64,000 bases of DNA from Mesonia sp008017825 (GTDB lineage: Bacteria; Bacteroidota; Bacteroidia; Flavobacteriales; Flavobacteriaceae): contig NZ_VRLS01000052.1 in NCBI RefSeq assembly GCF_008017825.1, forward strand, positions 361,095 through 425,094. Direction: 5' to 3'. Positions 1 to 9,323 of the stretch are shown in pieces (position 1 is the first letter of the stretch; each line of letters begins with the position of its first letter). The notes below the pieces were generated by a model. The model made no database searches, was not told the origin of the DNA, and saw only the letters and a list, made by a program, of their open reading frames with translations. A program made the position numbers and the translations under genes.

Positions 1-111
1 TATAATTTCATTCTTTTTACGTATAATTGAAAAAGAATCAAAGTCTCGCAATAAGCAAATAATTTTTTTAGATAATCGAGATCAATCTCAAAGAGATAAA
101 AAATAAAAAAG

Positions 112-666
112 ATGAACGAAGAAGTTAATTTTATTATAGATGGCGCTGAAGAAGCTATGCAAAACGCTATTCTTCACTTAGAAAAGCAACTATTAAAAAT
201 TCGTGCTGGGAAGGCATCTCCTTCTATGGTAAGTTCGGTTTTAGTGGACTATTATGGTTCTAAAACTCCGCTAAATCAAGTGGGAAATATCAATACTCCA
301 GATGCTAGGACCATATCTATTCAGCCTTTTGAAAAATCTTTAATACAAGAAATTGAAAAAGGTATTATGAATGCCAACCTTGGTTTCAATCCTATGAACA
401 ATGGGGAAAGCGTTATCATAAGTGTACCACCTTTAACCGAAGAAAGAAGACGAGAGTTAGCTAAACAAGCTAAAGCGGAAGCAGAAGACTCTAAAGTTGG
501 TGTACGTAATGATCGCAAGAATGCTAATAACGATATTAAAAAGTTAGATATCTCTGAAGATTTACAAAAAGGAGCTGAAGAAGATATTCAAAATTTAACC
601 GATAAGTTTATCAAAAAAATAGATGATATCTACACGCATAAAGAGAAAGAAATTATGACGGTTTAA
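112..666 (+). CDS. frr: Ribosome recycling factor
   Basis: Splits post-termination 70S complexes together with EF-G so that ribosomes and mRNA can be reused; acts in the cytoplasm. The 184-residue length matches the family (about 185). The conserved blocks are visible: RAGKASPSM at residues 32-40, PPLTEERR at about 106-113, and VRNDRKNAN at about 130-138 in the second long helix of domain I. The start ATG follows an A-rich stretch typical of Bacteroidota leaders. pyrH often precedes frr in this phylum, but the 111 bases upstream hold no coding tail, so the partner is outside the window or absent. A terminator hairpin follows at 696-719. Confidence 0.98.
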   Translation: MNEEVNFIIDGAEEAMQNAILHLEKQLLKIRAGKASPSMVSSVLVDYYGSKTPLNQVGNINTPDARTISIQPFEKSLIQEIEKGIMNANLGFNPMNNGESVIISVPPLTEERRRELAKQAKAEAEDSKVGVRNDRKNANNDIKKLDISEDLQKGAEEDIQNLTDKFIKKIDDIYTHKEKEIMTV

Positions 667-695
667 TAATTTCAAAAACTTAAAATTTACCTAAG

Positions 696-719
696 AGCGG
701 CAGTCATGTCGCTTTTTTT
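696..719 (+). terminator. Rho-independent terminator after frr
   Basis: A seven-pair stem (AGCGGCA with TGTCGCT, including one G-T pair) closes a GTCA loop and is followed by seven T residues. It lies 30 bases after the frr stop codon. Confidence 0.75.
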
Positions 720-749
720 GATTTTATTGCAATGTTAAATCCCTTATAA

Positions 750-3188
750 ATGGCAAAATTTTCTTGGTGTATTTTAATTTTCCTCTGTATTCCCAATTTC
801 CTATTAGGACAAAGGATAATTACTGGGAAAGCGGTAGATAAAAATACCCAAAATCCCATTCCATATGCCAATATTTCTATTGTAAATTCAGATAAAGCCA
901 TACTTAGCGACATAGATGGCTCATTTGAAATAGAAGTAGAAGAACAAGATACTTATTTAAAAGTTTCCTATATAGGCTACATAGGCAAAAAAGTAAAAAT
1001 CAACACCAATGATTTTTACCTTATTCAATTAGATAGAGACATTGAAAAATTAGACCAAGTTTACTTAAAATCTACCGGACTTTTGGCCAATAGGATTATT
1101 AAAAAAGCGATAGCACAAAAAAAATATAATGATCCCGATTTAAAATTTAACTCCTATTCGTTTAGAACTTACAACAAACTCATTATCGACGATCAAAAAA
1201 ACTCTTTAAACATAGAGTTAGACACTACAAATAGAGAAATAAAAACAATCATAGAAGATGGTAGAGCCTATTTAAGTGAACAAATAAGCGATTTTAAGTT
1301 CCTCAAAGAAGAAGGTGTAAAACAAGAGATTGTCGCTACAAGAACAGCTGGGTTTAAAGAACCCGTTTATGAATTACTTTCCTTAAAAGTTCAATCTAAT
1401 ACATGGTATAAAGAAAAATATACCGTATTTGGTAATGATTACGCAGGACCGTTATCTAAAAACCCCTTTAATAACTACACCTATAAAGTTTTAGATACTA
1501 CTGCAAACGACAGACCTGCATTCGTAATTTATTTTCAGCCAAAGAGAGAGAAAAAAGTCGCAGGATTAGAAGGTGTACTTTATATAGACACCTTAAATTA
1601 TGGCTTACAAAAAGCCGTAGGACAACTAAAAGGTGAAGTAGAAATTAGCGCCGAACAAGATTTTGTTTACTATCCGCAAGAGGATATCTGGTTTCCTAAA
1701 AAGCAAAATGTAACAATCCTCCCTGGTAGCGGCGGGAAAAAGGTTTCAATTTTTGGAGGTAATATCTCATTGGGAAGTTTGCCCGAAGAACAAGATGTGA
1801 GCAGTAAGCTCTTTTTAAACTCTACATCTATTAATGAAAAAATTGTATTTGAAAATGTAGATAAAGACCTAAAAAAGGTAAGTTCTATTATTTTAACTCC
1901 AAATGCAACCTCACAACCTATTTCATTTTGGGAAGAAAATAGAAGTATTCCCTTTACGGAAAGGGACGAAAACACTTTTCAAAAGGTAGATAGCATTGTT
2001 AAAAACCAAAATATTAACCGAAAAATTAATGTTCTTCAAAATTTTAATATCGGTTACTACCCCATTGGTTTCTTCAATTTAGATTTGAGAACAATTTTAA
2101 AATATAACGATTTTGAAGGATTAAGACTAGGTGGTGGTGGAGTTACCAATGATAAACTCTCGAAAGTTTTTAGACTCCAAGGTTACACGGTATACGGTTT
2201 CAAGGACCGGGAATTTAAATATAATTTTGGAGCAGGCGTTTCATTAAATAAAAAAACAAACACTTGGCTAAACGCCAGTTACACCAAGGATATTCAAGAA
2301 GTTGGTAGTTTCTTATATTTATCTGACGCTCGTGTATATTCCCTATTCGAACCTAGATTAGTAAATATCAATTTTTATTATGAATACCGAGCTTTTGAAT
2401 CTAGCGTACAACATAATTTTTTCCCTGAATTATTAAGCGAATTTCAAATAGCTAAAACTAAAATTGAACAAACTGGCGGTTACCGTTATTTAAACGATGG
2501 TAAACTTTATTCATCTTACGATTTGACCGAATTAACAGCTAGTTTTCGCTGGAGTCCTTTTAGTGATTATTTAGAAGCGCCAGAAAAATCTATTGAGGTA
2601 AATGTAGGTTACCCTAAATTTTCTCTTCAAGTTGTACAAGCCATAAATGGAATGCTAGATGGTGATTTTAGGTATACTAAAATTGGTGCTAAAATGAATT
2701 ATACCATCAACAGGATTACTCAAAATAATACTGAAATCATCTTAGAAGGAGATTATGCTATTGGCGACTTACCATTAACACATACTTTTCACGCTTATCC
2801 TAATAACCCCAATAAAGACGAGGTTTTACAACGCTTTTCTGTAGCCGGTAGAAGAACCTTTGAAACCATGTATTTTAGCGAATTTTTTAGTGATCGTTTA
2901 GCAACACTTCAAATTAAGCATCGTCTTCGTCCGCTTGAAATTTCTAAAAAAATAAAACCCGAATTCGTATTTGTAACTCGACATGCAATTGGAGATATTT
3001 CTAACCAAGCACAGCATCAAAATATTACCTTCAATACTTTAGAATATGGCTATAACGAAGCTGCTTTAGAGATTAATAAAATCTTATTCGGTTTTGGATT
3101 AAATTTTGCCTACCGTTATGGAGCGTATCATTTACCACAAATTGAAGACAATATTGGTTTTAAGTTTACATTTTATTTTCAGCTTTAA
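750..3188 (+). CDS. DUF5686 / carboxypeptidase-regulatory-like outer-membrane protein
   Basis: Residues 1-21 form a signal peptide ending at LLGQ. Residues 22 to about 105 resemble the CarboxypepD_reg-like beta-sandwich that leads many Bacteroidota outer-membrane proteins (pattern ITGKAVD...PIPYANISI...SDIDGSFEIEV...VSYIGY). The remaining 700 residues match the DUF5686 pattern, with alternating aromatic and polar strands and a C-terminal aromatic residue context (FTFYFQL) that suggest a beta-barrel. No TonB box or plug is obvious, so it is not a standard SusC. The function of DUF5686 proteins is unknown. The gene follows a terminator, so it probably has its own promoter, and it lies 61 bases before the MMPL exporter on the same strand. 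Confidence 0.85.
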   Translation: MAKFSWCILIFLCIPNFLLGQRIITGKAVDKNTQNPIPYANISIVNSDKAILSDIDGSFEIEVEEQDTYLKVSYIGYIGKKVKINTNDFYLIQLDRDIEKLDQVYLKSTGLLANRIIKKAIAQKKYNDPDLKFNSYSFRTYNKLIIDDQKNSLNIELDTTNREIKTIIEDGRAYLSEQISDFKFLKEEGVKQEIVATRTAGFKEPVYELLSLKVQSNTWYKEKYTVFGNDYAGPLSKNPFNNYTYKVLDTTANDRPAFVIYFQPKREKKVAGLEGVLYIDTLNYGLQKAVGQLKGEVEISAEQDFVYYPQEDIWFPKKQNVTILPGSGGKKVSIFGGNISLGSLPEEQDVSSKLFLNSTSINEKIVFENVDKDLKKVSSIILTPNATSQPISFWEENRSIPFTERDENTFQKVDSIVKNQNINRKINVLQNFNIGYYPIGFFNLDLRTILKYNDFEGLRLGGGGVTNDKLSKVFRLQGYTVYGFKDREFKYNFGAGVSLNKKTNTWLNASYTKDIQEVGSFLYLSDARVYSLFEPRLVNINFYYEYRAFESSVQHNFFPELLSEFQIAKTKIEQTGGYRYLNDGKLYSSYDLTELTASFRWSPFSDYLEAPEKSIEVNVGYPKFSLQVVQAINGMLDGDFRYTKIGAKMNYTINRITQNNTEIILEGDYAIGDLPLTHTFHAYPNNPNKDEVLQRFSVAGRRTFETMYFSEFFSDRLATLQIKHRLRPLEISKKIKPEFVFVTRHAIGDISNQAQHQNITFNTLEYGYNEAALEINKILFGFGLNFAYRYGAYHLPQIEDNIGFKFTFYFQL

Positions 3189-3223
3189 ATAGAAAATTCA
3201 ACTGTTTATTTTGTAGCATTTTA

Positions 3224-3231
3224 TACCTTTG
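3224..3231 (+). promoter_or_regulatory. Bacteroidota -7 element upstream of the MMPL exporter
   Basis: TACCTTTG matches the TAnnTTTG -7 consensus and sits 18 bases before the start codon. No TTG is present at the best -33 distance, so this rests on the -7 element alone. Confidence 0.4.
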
Positions 3232-3249
3232 CAAGCCTAATTTTGAGTC

Positions 3250-5652
3250 ATGTCAAAGATCTTTAGTTTTGGTTTCTGGAATACTATCGCAAGAATAATT
3301 CTAAGAAACAGAGTTATTATTTTAGGGTTAATCATAGCCTTCACTGTTTTTTTAGGTTTTCAATGGAAAAACATGCGTTTTTCTTATACCGAAGCCAATC
3401 TACTTCCAGATGATCACGAGGTAAATCAAGAGTATAAAAAATTTTTAGATAAATTTGGTGAGGAAGGTAATCTCCTCGTTATTGCCAGTAACGATAAAGA
3501 CTTATTTACACCAAAAAAAATTAATGCTTGGAATAACCTCACCAAGCAATTAGATTCTTTTTCACAAGTAGAATATTCCATTGGAATACATAATCTCAAG
3601 AAACTTCAAAAGTTTACCAATCCCAACCGATTCGAGTTAGTTCCCTTAATAAAAGAAGAGCAAATTAATGAACTTCAGGCGAAAGCCTATAAAGAAGAAA
3701 TCTTTGAAAAGCTCCCTTTTTATGAAGGCTTGGTTTATAGCAAAAAAACCAACACCATTCAAACCGCAGTATATTTAAATAAAGATATTGTCAATTCCAA
3801 AGAGAGAAAAGTCTTTGTGATGGAACAATTACAGCCCTTACTAGACGAGTTTGAAGAGGTAAATGATATAGATTTACATGTCTCTGGAATGCCTTACATT
3901 AGAACGCTAAACTCTCAAAATATTGTAGATGAAATACAGTGGTTTTTGGGTGGAGCATTACTAGTGACTTCTCTTATTTTCTTTTTCTTTTTTAGATCGG
4001 TTAGAGCAACACTCATCTCGATGTTCACGGTAATCATTGGTGTGATGTGGGCATTTGGGATATTAGGTTTATTTCACTATGAAATTACTGTACTTACAGC
4101 CATAATACCTCCACTAATTATTGTGATTGGTATTCCTAACTGTATTTTCTTGATAAATAAATATCAGCAAGAAATAAAAAAACACGGAAATCAAGCAAAG
4201 TCTTTACAGAGGGTAATTACCAAAGTAGGTAATGCTACATTAATGACAAATATCACTACAGCCTCTGGGTTCGCTACTTTTATTATTACTGAAAGTAAGC
4301 TGCTTAAAGAGTTTGGTGTGGTGGCTTCGATTAACATTTTAGCAATTTTCATTTTAAGTTTACTCATCATACCCATTATATACAGCTATTTAGCACCACC
4401 AAAAGAAAGACACTTAAAACATTTGGGGAAAACTTGGCTAGAAGGTTTTGTAAGTTGGATTGAACGAACCGTTAAACACCGTAGAATAACGATTTATATT
4501 ACCTCAATAATAGTTTTAGTTATTAGTATTCTAGGTATTTACACGATAAAAGTATCAGGGAGTTTGCTAGAAGATATGCCAAAACAGGCTGAATTTTTTA
4601 AGGATATAGAGTTTTTTGAGGAAGAATTTAATGGTATTATGCCATTAGAGATTTTAATCGATACCAAAAGAAAAGAAGGGGTTCTTAAACTTTCAACGCT
4701 AAAGCGGATGAGAGATCTTGAAAATTTATTGGCAGATGTCCCAGAACTTTCTAAACCTTTATCGGTGGTAGATCTAGTAAAATATAGTAAACAAGCTTAC
4801 TATAACGGAAATCCTAAATACTACCAACTTCCTACCTCTCAAGAAAAAAACTTTATTTTCCCTTATTTAAAAGGAATGTCAGACGGTAATAATAACCAAC
4901 TGAATGCGTATGTAGATTCTACAGGGCAATATGCACGTATGACAGTGTTTATGAAGGATATTGGCACCGAAGAGATGGAACGTATAGAAGACAACTTATG
5001 GCCACAAATCAATAAGTTATTTCCGCAGGAGCGTTACGACGTTACCATGACAGGAAAAGCATTAGTATTTCAAAAGGGAACTACCTATTTAGTACAAAAC
5101 CTAGTGCTTTCTTTGTCGTTAGCTATTTTGCTCATCGCTATTTTTATGGCTTGGATGTTTAGATCATTTAAAATGATTTTAATCTCTTTAATTCCCAATT
5201 TGCTACCCTTATTAATTACAGCAGGAATGATGGGCTTTTTAGGAATTCCTATAAAACCTTCTACCATTTTAGTATTTAGTATTGCTTTTGGAATTTCGGT
5301 AGATGACACCATTCACTTCTTAGCAAAATACAGGCAAGAGTTAAAATATCATAATTGGAAAATCAAGAAGTCAGTGTATCCCGCTTTACGAGAAACCACT
5401 GTAAGTATGTTTTACACTTCGATTGTTTTGTTCTTTGGATTCTCGGTATTTATGATCAGTAGTTTTGGAGGTACAGTTGCCCTTGGCGGACTTGTATCAG
5501 CAACTTTACTTTTTGCCATGCTTTCTAACCTGTTGCTGTTGCCATCGCTATTGCTTTCATTAGAAAAAAGCGTTTCCAACAAAGAAACCTTTAAAGAACC
5601 TCATTTAGATATTATTGCGGAAGAGGAGGAAGAGGAGGAAAAGAGAAGTTAA
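3250..5652 (+). CDS. MMPL/RND-family transporter
   Basis: An 800-residue inner-membrane protein with the RND layout: one N-terminal helix, a large periplasmic loop, a five-helix bundle at about 230-390, a second helix (about 410-435) and loop, then a second bundle at about 620-775. The sterol-sensing-like helices include GISVDDTIHFLAKYR, with paired acidic residues as in proton-driven MMPL proteins. Family members export lipids, hopanoids or other hydrophobic molecules; the substrate here is unknown. The C-terminus ends in a run of glutamates. The last 97 codons recur as a decayed copy at 7296-7586 beyond the next gene, so this locus has been rearranged. Confidence 0.88.
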   Translation: MSKIFSFGFWNTIARIILRNRVIILGLIIAFTVFLGFQWKNMRFSYTEANLLPDDHEVNQEYKKFLDKFGEEGNLLVIASNDKDLFTPKKINAWNNLTKQLDSFSQVEYSIGIHNLKKLQKFTNPNRFELVPLIKEEQINELQAKAYKEEIFEKLPFYEGLVYSKKTNTIQTAVYLNKDIVNSKERKVFVMEQLQPLLDEFEEVNDIDLHVSGMPYIRTLNSQNIVDEIQWFLGGALLVTSLIFFFFFRSVRATLISMFTVIIGVMWAFGILGLFHYEITVLTAIIPPLIIVIGIPNCIFLINKYQQEIKKHGNQAKSLQRVITKVGNATLMTNITTASGFATFIITESKLLKEFGVVASINILAIFILSLLIIPIIYSYLAPPKERHLKHLGKTWLEGFVSWIERTVKHRRITIYITSIIVLVISILGIYTIKVSGSLLEDMPKQAEFFKDIEFFEEEFNGIMPLEILIDTKRKEGVLKLSTLKRMRDLENLLADVPELSKPLSVVDLVKYSKQAYYNGNPKYYQLPTSQEKNFIFPYLKGMSDGNNNQLNAYVDSTGQYARMTVFMKDIGTEEMERIEDNLWPQINKLFPQERYDVTMTGKALVFQKGTTYLVQNLVLSLSLAILLIAIFMAWMFRSFKMILISLIPNLLPLLITAGMMGFLGIPIKPSTILVFSIAFGISVDDTIHFLAKYRQELKYHNWKIKKSVYPALRETTVSMFYTSIVLFFGFSVFMISSFGGTVALGGLVSATLLFAMLSNLLLLPSLLLSLEKSVSNKETFKEPHLDIIAEEEEEEEKRS

Positions 5653-5705
5653 TTTTTTGTATTTTAGAACCTGAAATTATAAAAAAAAATAACTTCAGAT
5701 TACTT

Positions 5706-7295
5706 ATGCAAAAAACTACTCAACCATCAAGTTTTTTAAAAAAAATAAGTTTTAATCTTCTTTATTTAGTTTCTTTTATAGAAGGAGGTGTTGTAATGGT
5801 AACTGAATTGGCAGGAGCAAGAATTTTAGCTCCTTACTTTGGGTCTTCCTTATACAGTTGGGCGTCAACGCTCTCAATAACACTATTGGCTTTAATGACG
5901 GGATATTATTTTGGAGGCTATGCCACAACCAAGAAAAAACTGTCTTCTCAAAAAGCAATTTTTATAGTATTTTTATTAAGTGGGATTTTAGTTTTAATAT
6001 TACCATCATTAGGTAGAGCCGTTATGAGTGAAACTATTAACCTCTCCTTTTTTACAGGAATAATAATTTCTCAACTTGTTTTTTTGTTTCCTCCTATTTT
6101 CCTTATGGGTATGATGAGCCCTATGATTATATATCAAATTAATCAATCTACAAAACAAGCTGGAAGATCTGCGGGTAACATTTATGCAATATCTACTTTT
6201 GGGGGTATACTTTTTACATTAGTATTTGGTTTTACTATTATACCTAACTACGGTATTACATTACCGGTAATTATTTTAGGAGTATCAGTAACTTTGTTAT
6301 CAGTATTACTTTTATTAAAACATAGAGTTTCCATTCCTATAACTATTCTTTTAGCTGTTATTATTCTATCCCAATTTAGGCAGGCTTACGTAAGCTATAC
6401 TGAGTTTTCTCCAGCATTGCATCAAACCGAAAGACTTGTTGAATATTCTGAAGGCCTTCTGGGTGAAATAGCTATAACAAATCAAAAGATGAAAAGCCCC
6501 GATGGAAAGCCTTTTTATGGAAGAATTCTTAAAGTAAATAATGTTATGCAAAATCAAGCAGTTTCAGACTATCCTAAAGCCAGTTTAATTTATTATGTTA
6601 ACTTTATTAGAAACCTTGTCGGACAATTGCCAAAAAAGAAAACCGCATTAATTATTGGTTTGGGTGCAGGCAATATTTATTCAGATATGCAGCTGTATAA
6701 TATTGATGTTGAAACGGTAGAAATAGATAAAAGAATATATGATTATGGAGTAAAATATTTTGAGATGGAAGCACATCCTGAGAAAAGCCACATAACAGAT
6801 GGGAGATATTTCGTTAATACATCTAACAAAAAATACGACATCATAGTTTTAGATGTAATTGTAGGAGAAAATGTGGCTAAACAATTAGTTACTCTAGAAA
6901 GTTTTAAAAAAATTTATAACATGCTTCCAGAAAACGGAAGTTTAATTATTGAACACGGTGGAATACAAGATTTTTCTAAAAACCAATTTGTTCCTTCACT
7001 ACATAAAACTTTGAAAGAAGTAGGCTTTAATATATCTATGTTTAACCCAATTCAAGCTAACAATAATAAATATGGAGATGTTTTGTTTGTTGCTACAAAA
7101 GGTAAACTTGATAAAAATAATATTTTTATTGCTAAAGATATACTACTTAGCGAAGGCCCAATAACCGACTACGAGGTTTCTCTTACCGATTTCAAAAAAA
7201 TAAAAGAAACCCCTATACTTACTGACAATAAAAACAAAACAGACCTACTCTTAAAAGAACACTATCTTAATATTCGAGAAAATCAGAATAGGTAA
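5706..7295 (+). CDS. Membrane-fused spermidine-synthase-like protein
   Basis: The N-terminal 220 residues form about seven membrane helices (start FIEGGVVMVTELAGARILAPYFG, typical of fused MFS/SpeE-like proteins). Residues about 240-470 form a Rossmann methyltransferase-like domain resembling spermidine synthase: ALIIGLGAGNIYSDM for nucleotide binding, a following acidic TVEID strand end, DGRYFV, and YDIIVLDV where the catalytic Asp would lie. Aminopropyl transfer has not been shown for most membrane-fused members, so activity is uncertain. By eye the gene is more AT-rich than its neighbours. Its stop codon abuts the first base of the duplicated exporter tail, which marks it as an insertion between the exporter and asnS. 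Confidence 0.82.
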   Translation: MQKTTQPSSFLKKISFNLLYLVSFIEGGVVMVTELAGARILAPYFGSSLYSWASTLSITLLALMTGYYFGGYATTKKKLSSQKAIFIVFLLSGILVLILPSLGRAVMSETINLSFFTGIIISQLVFLFPPIFLMGMMSPMIIYQINQSTKQAGRSAGNIYAISTFGGILFTLVFGFTIIPNYGITLPVIILGVSVTLLSVLLLLKHRVSIPITILLAVIILSQFRQAYVSYTEFSPALHQTERLVEYSEGLLGEIAITNQKMKSPDGKPFYGRILKVNNVMQNQAVSDYPKASLIYYVNFIRNLVGQLPKKKTALIIGLGAGNIYSDMQLYNIDVETVEIDKRIYDYGVKYFEMEAHPEKSHITDGRYFVNTSNKKYDIIVLDVIVGENVAKQLVTLESFKKIYNMLPENGSLIIEHGGIQDFSKNQFVPSLHKTLKEVGFNISMFNPIQANNNKYGDVLFVATKGKLDKNNIFIAKDILLSEGPITDYEVSLTDFKKIKETPILTDNKNKTDLLLKEHYLNIRENQNR

Positions 7296-7586
7296 ATTAA
7301 AAAGTTTTTTTATTCAGCTTTACAAGAAACAACCGTGATTATGTTCTATACATCTATTGTTTTGTTCTTTGGATTCTCGGTATTTATGATCAGTAGTGTT
7401 GGAGGAACGGTTGCCCTTGGCGGACTTGTATCTACAACTTTGCTTTTCGCGATATTATCTAACTTATTGCTGTTGCCTTAACTATTGCTTTCTTTAGAAA
7501 AAAGTGTTTCCAACAAAGAAACCTTTAAAGAACCTCATTTAGATATTATTGCTGAAGAAGAAGAGGAGGAGAAAAATCTAAATTAA
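7296..7586 (+). pseudogene. Decayed duplicate of the 3' end of the MMPL exporter
   Basis: An ungapped hand alignment to 5362-5652 gives 247 of 291 identical positions (about 85%) and ends at the same stop position. It has no start codon and carries an in-frame TAA at 7479-7481, where the intact gene has a Ser codon (TCG) after LLLLP. The poly-Glu tail is retained (EEEEEE then KNLN). About two thirds of the changed codons are synonymous, which suggests divergence while still coding rather than after duplication. It starts directly after the stop of the spermidine-synthase-like gene. Confidence 0.93.
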
Positions 7587-7616
7587 TATCAAAGAATTCA
7601 TTTTATCCCTAACTTC

Positions 7617-7647
7617 TTGCTAAGCTTAGGGCTAAAAATTATATTTG
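7617..7647 (+). promoter_or_regulatory. Bacteroidota-type promoter for asnS
   Basis: TTG at 7617-7619, a 20-base spacer, then TATATTTG at 7640-7647. This fits the -33 TTG / -7 TAnnTTTG pattern of the Bacteroidota primary sigma factor. The asnS start lies 13 bases after the -7 box, so the leader is very short. Confidence 0.65.
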
Positions 7648-7660
7648 TCGCTCAAATTAA

Positions 7661-9109
7661 ATGAAGATGAAACATACCAAAGTTGTAGATGTAATTAAAA
7701 CCGATCCGGTTTTACAAGAAATTTATGTAAAAGGCTGGGTACGCGCTTTTAGAAGTAACCGCTTTATCGCCCTAAATGATGGTTCTACGATTAATAATTT
7801 ACAATGTGTTGTAGATTTTGAAAATACTCCCGAAGAAACCTTAAAACAAATTAATGTTGGAGCTGCCGTTGCTATAAAAGGTACACTTAAAGAAAGTGAA
7901 GGGCAAGGACAAAAAGTAGAAATCGAAGTACAAGACATAGAAATCTTAGGAAAAGCAGATCCAGAAGAGGTTAAGAAAACAATTCTTTCTCCTAAACGTC
8001 ATTCTTTAGAAAAATTAAGAGAACAAGCACATTTACGCGTGCGCACCAACACCTTTAGTGCTATTATGCGAGTGCGTTCTAAGCTATCTTTTGCTGTTCA
8101 TCAATACTTTCAGCAAAATGGCTTCAATTATGTAAATACCCCTATCATTACAGGTAGTGATGCCGAAGGCGCCGGAGAAATGTTTAAGGTAACTAATATG
8201 AGCCTTACGAATCCTGCTAAAAATGAAGATGGAAGCATTAATTTTAAAGAAGACTTTTTCGGAAAAGAAACCAATCTTACCGTAAGCGGACAGTTAGAAG
8301 CTGAAACTTACGCCCTTGGTTTAGGACAAGTGTATACATTCGGACCTACCTTTAGAGCCGAAAACTCAAACACCTCTCGTCACTTAGCAGAGTTTTGGAT
8401 GATAGAACCAGAGGTTGCATTTTGCGACCTTGACGGAAATATGGATTTGGCTGAAGACTTTATTAAGTACGTTCTAAACTACATTTTAGAAAACTGTGAT
8501 GATGACTTGGCTTTCTTAGAAAACAGACTTATACAAGAGGATAAAAGTAAGCCTGAAGCAGACCGCGCACCTATGGCCTTGCGTGATAAGTTGAAGTTTA
8601 TCACAGAAAACAACTTTAAGCGTGTTAGCTATACCGAAGCTATAGATATTCTAAGAAATTCTAAACCCAACAAGAAGAAAAAATTCAATTACGTAATTGA
8701 AGAATGGGGAGCAGATTTACAAAGTGAACACGAACGTTTCTTAGTAGAGAAACATTTTAAATGTCCGGTAATCTTATTTGATTATCCCGCCAATATCAAA
8801 GCATTTTATATGCGTCTTAACGAAGATGGTAAAACCGTAAGAGCGATGGACGTACTTTTCCCTGGGATTGGAGAAATGGTAGGAGGTTCTCAACGTGAAG
8901 AACGTTTGGACGTACTACAAGCCAAAATGAAAGAACTAGACATCGATGAAGAAGAATTATGGTGGTACTTAGACACCCGTAAATTCGGAACTTGTGTACA
9001 TAGTGGTTTCGGTTTAGGTTTTGAGCGCTTAGTTTTATTCGCTACAGGAATGGGTAATATTAGAGACGTTATTCCTTACCCTAGAAGTCCGCAAAACGCA
9101 GATTTTTAA
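7661..9109 (+). CDS. asnS: Asparaginyl-tRNA synthetase
   Basis: Charges tRNA-Asn with asparagine in the cytoplasm. It has an N-terminal OB-fold anticodon-binding domain (about residues 15-105, with VKGWVRAFRSNRFIALNDGS) followed by a class II catalytic core. Motif 2 is seen in GPTFRAENSNTSRHLAEFWMIEPE and motif 3 in GFGLGFERLV near the C-terminus; GQLEAETYALGLGQVY marks the Asn/Asp-type active site. Length 482 is slightly longer than the E. coli enzyme. A second ATG two codons in is an equally good start. It has its own promoter and a strong terminator. Confidence 0.97.
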   Translation: MKMKHTKVVDVIKTDPVLQEIYVKGWVRAFRSNRFIALNDGSTINNLQCVVDFENTPEETLKQINVGAAVAIKGTLKESEGQGQKVEIEVQDIEILGKADPEEVKKTILSPKRHSLEKLREQAHLRVRTNTFSAIMRVRSKLSFAVHQYFQQNGFNYVNTPIITGSDAEGAGEMFKVTNMSLTNPAKNEDGSINFKEDFFGKETNLTVSGQLEAETYALGLGQVYTFGPTFRAENSNTSRHLAEFWMIEPEVAFCDLDGNMDLAEDFIKYVLNYILENCDDDLAFLENRLIQEDKSKPEADRAPMALRDKLKFITENNFKRVSYTEAIDILRNSKPNKKKKFNYVIEEWGADLQSEHERFLVEKHFKCPVILFDYPANIKAFYMRLNEDGKTVRAMDVLFPGIGEMVGGSQREERLDVLQAKMKELDIDEEELWWYLDTRKFGTCVHSGFGLGFERLVLFATGMGNIRDVIPYPRSPQNADF

Positions 9110-9125
9110 TTAAATACAACATATT

Positions 9126-9160
9126 AAAAAGCCAAATTGAAATTCAATTTGGCTTTTTTT
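9126..9160 (+). terminator. Terminator after asnS
   Basis: A long stem made of AAAAAGCCAAATTGA and its complement around a short loop, followed by a T tract. The A-rich left arm lets it act for both strands. Confidence 0.85.
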
Positions 9161-9200
9161 ATTTTAAGTACTCCTCAAATCTTACTAATAATAGTTAAAG

Positions 9201-9281
9201 CGTCATTCTGAATTCATTTCAGAATCTCATCATACTTATTCTTATATGAATATGAGAACCTGAATCTAGTTCAGATTGACA
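9201..9281. repeat. REP/MITE-like palindromic repeat, copy 1
   Basis: About 81 bases bounded by inverted ends of the form GTCAnnCTGAA and TTCAGnnTGAC. Each end forms its own small hairpin (ATTCTGAA/TTCAGAAT and CTGAA/TTCAG). The same element lies in inverted orientation at 55326-55390, sharing the arm sequences and the ATGATGAGATTCTGAAAT block. Repeats of this style are common between genes in Flavobacteriia. Confidence 0.8.
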
Positions 9282-9323
9282 AAAATTTAATTTTTAGACA
9301 ACCATTTGCTATTTTCTTATCTT

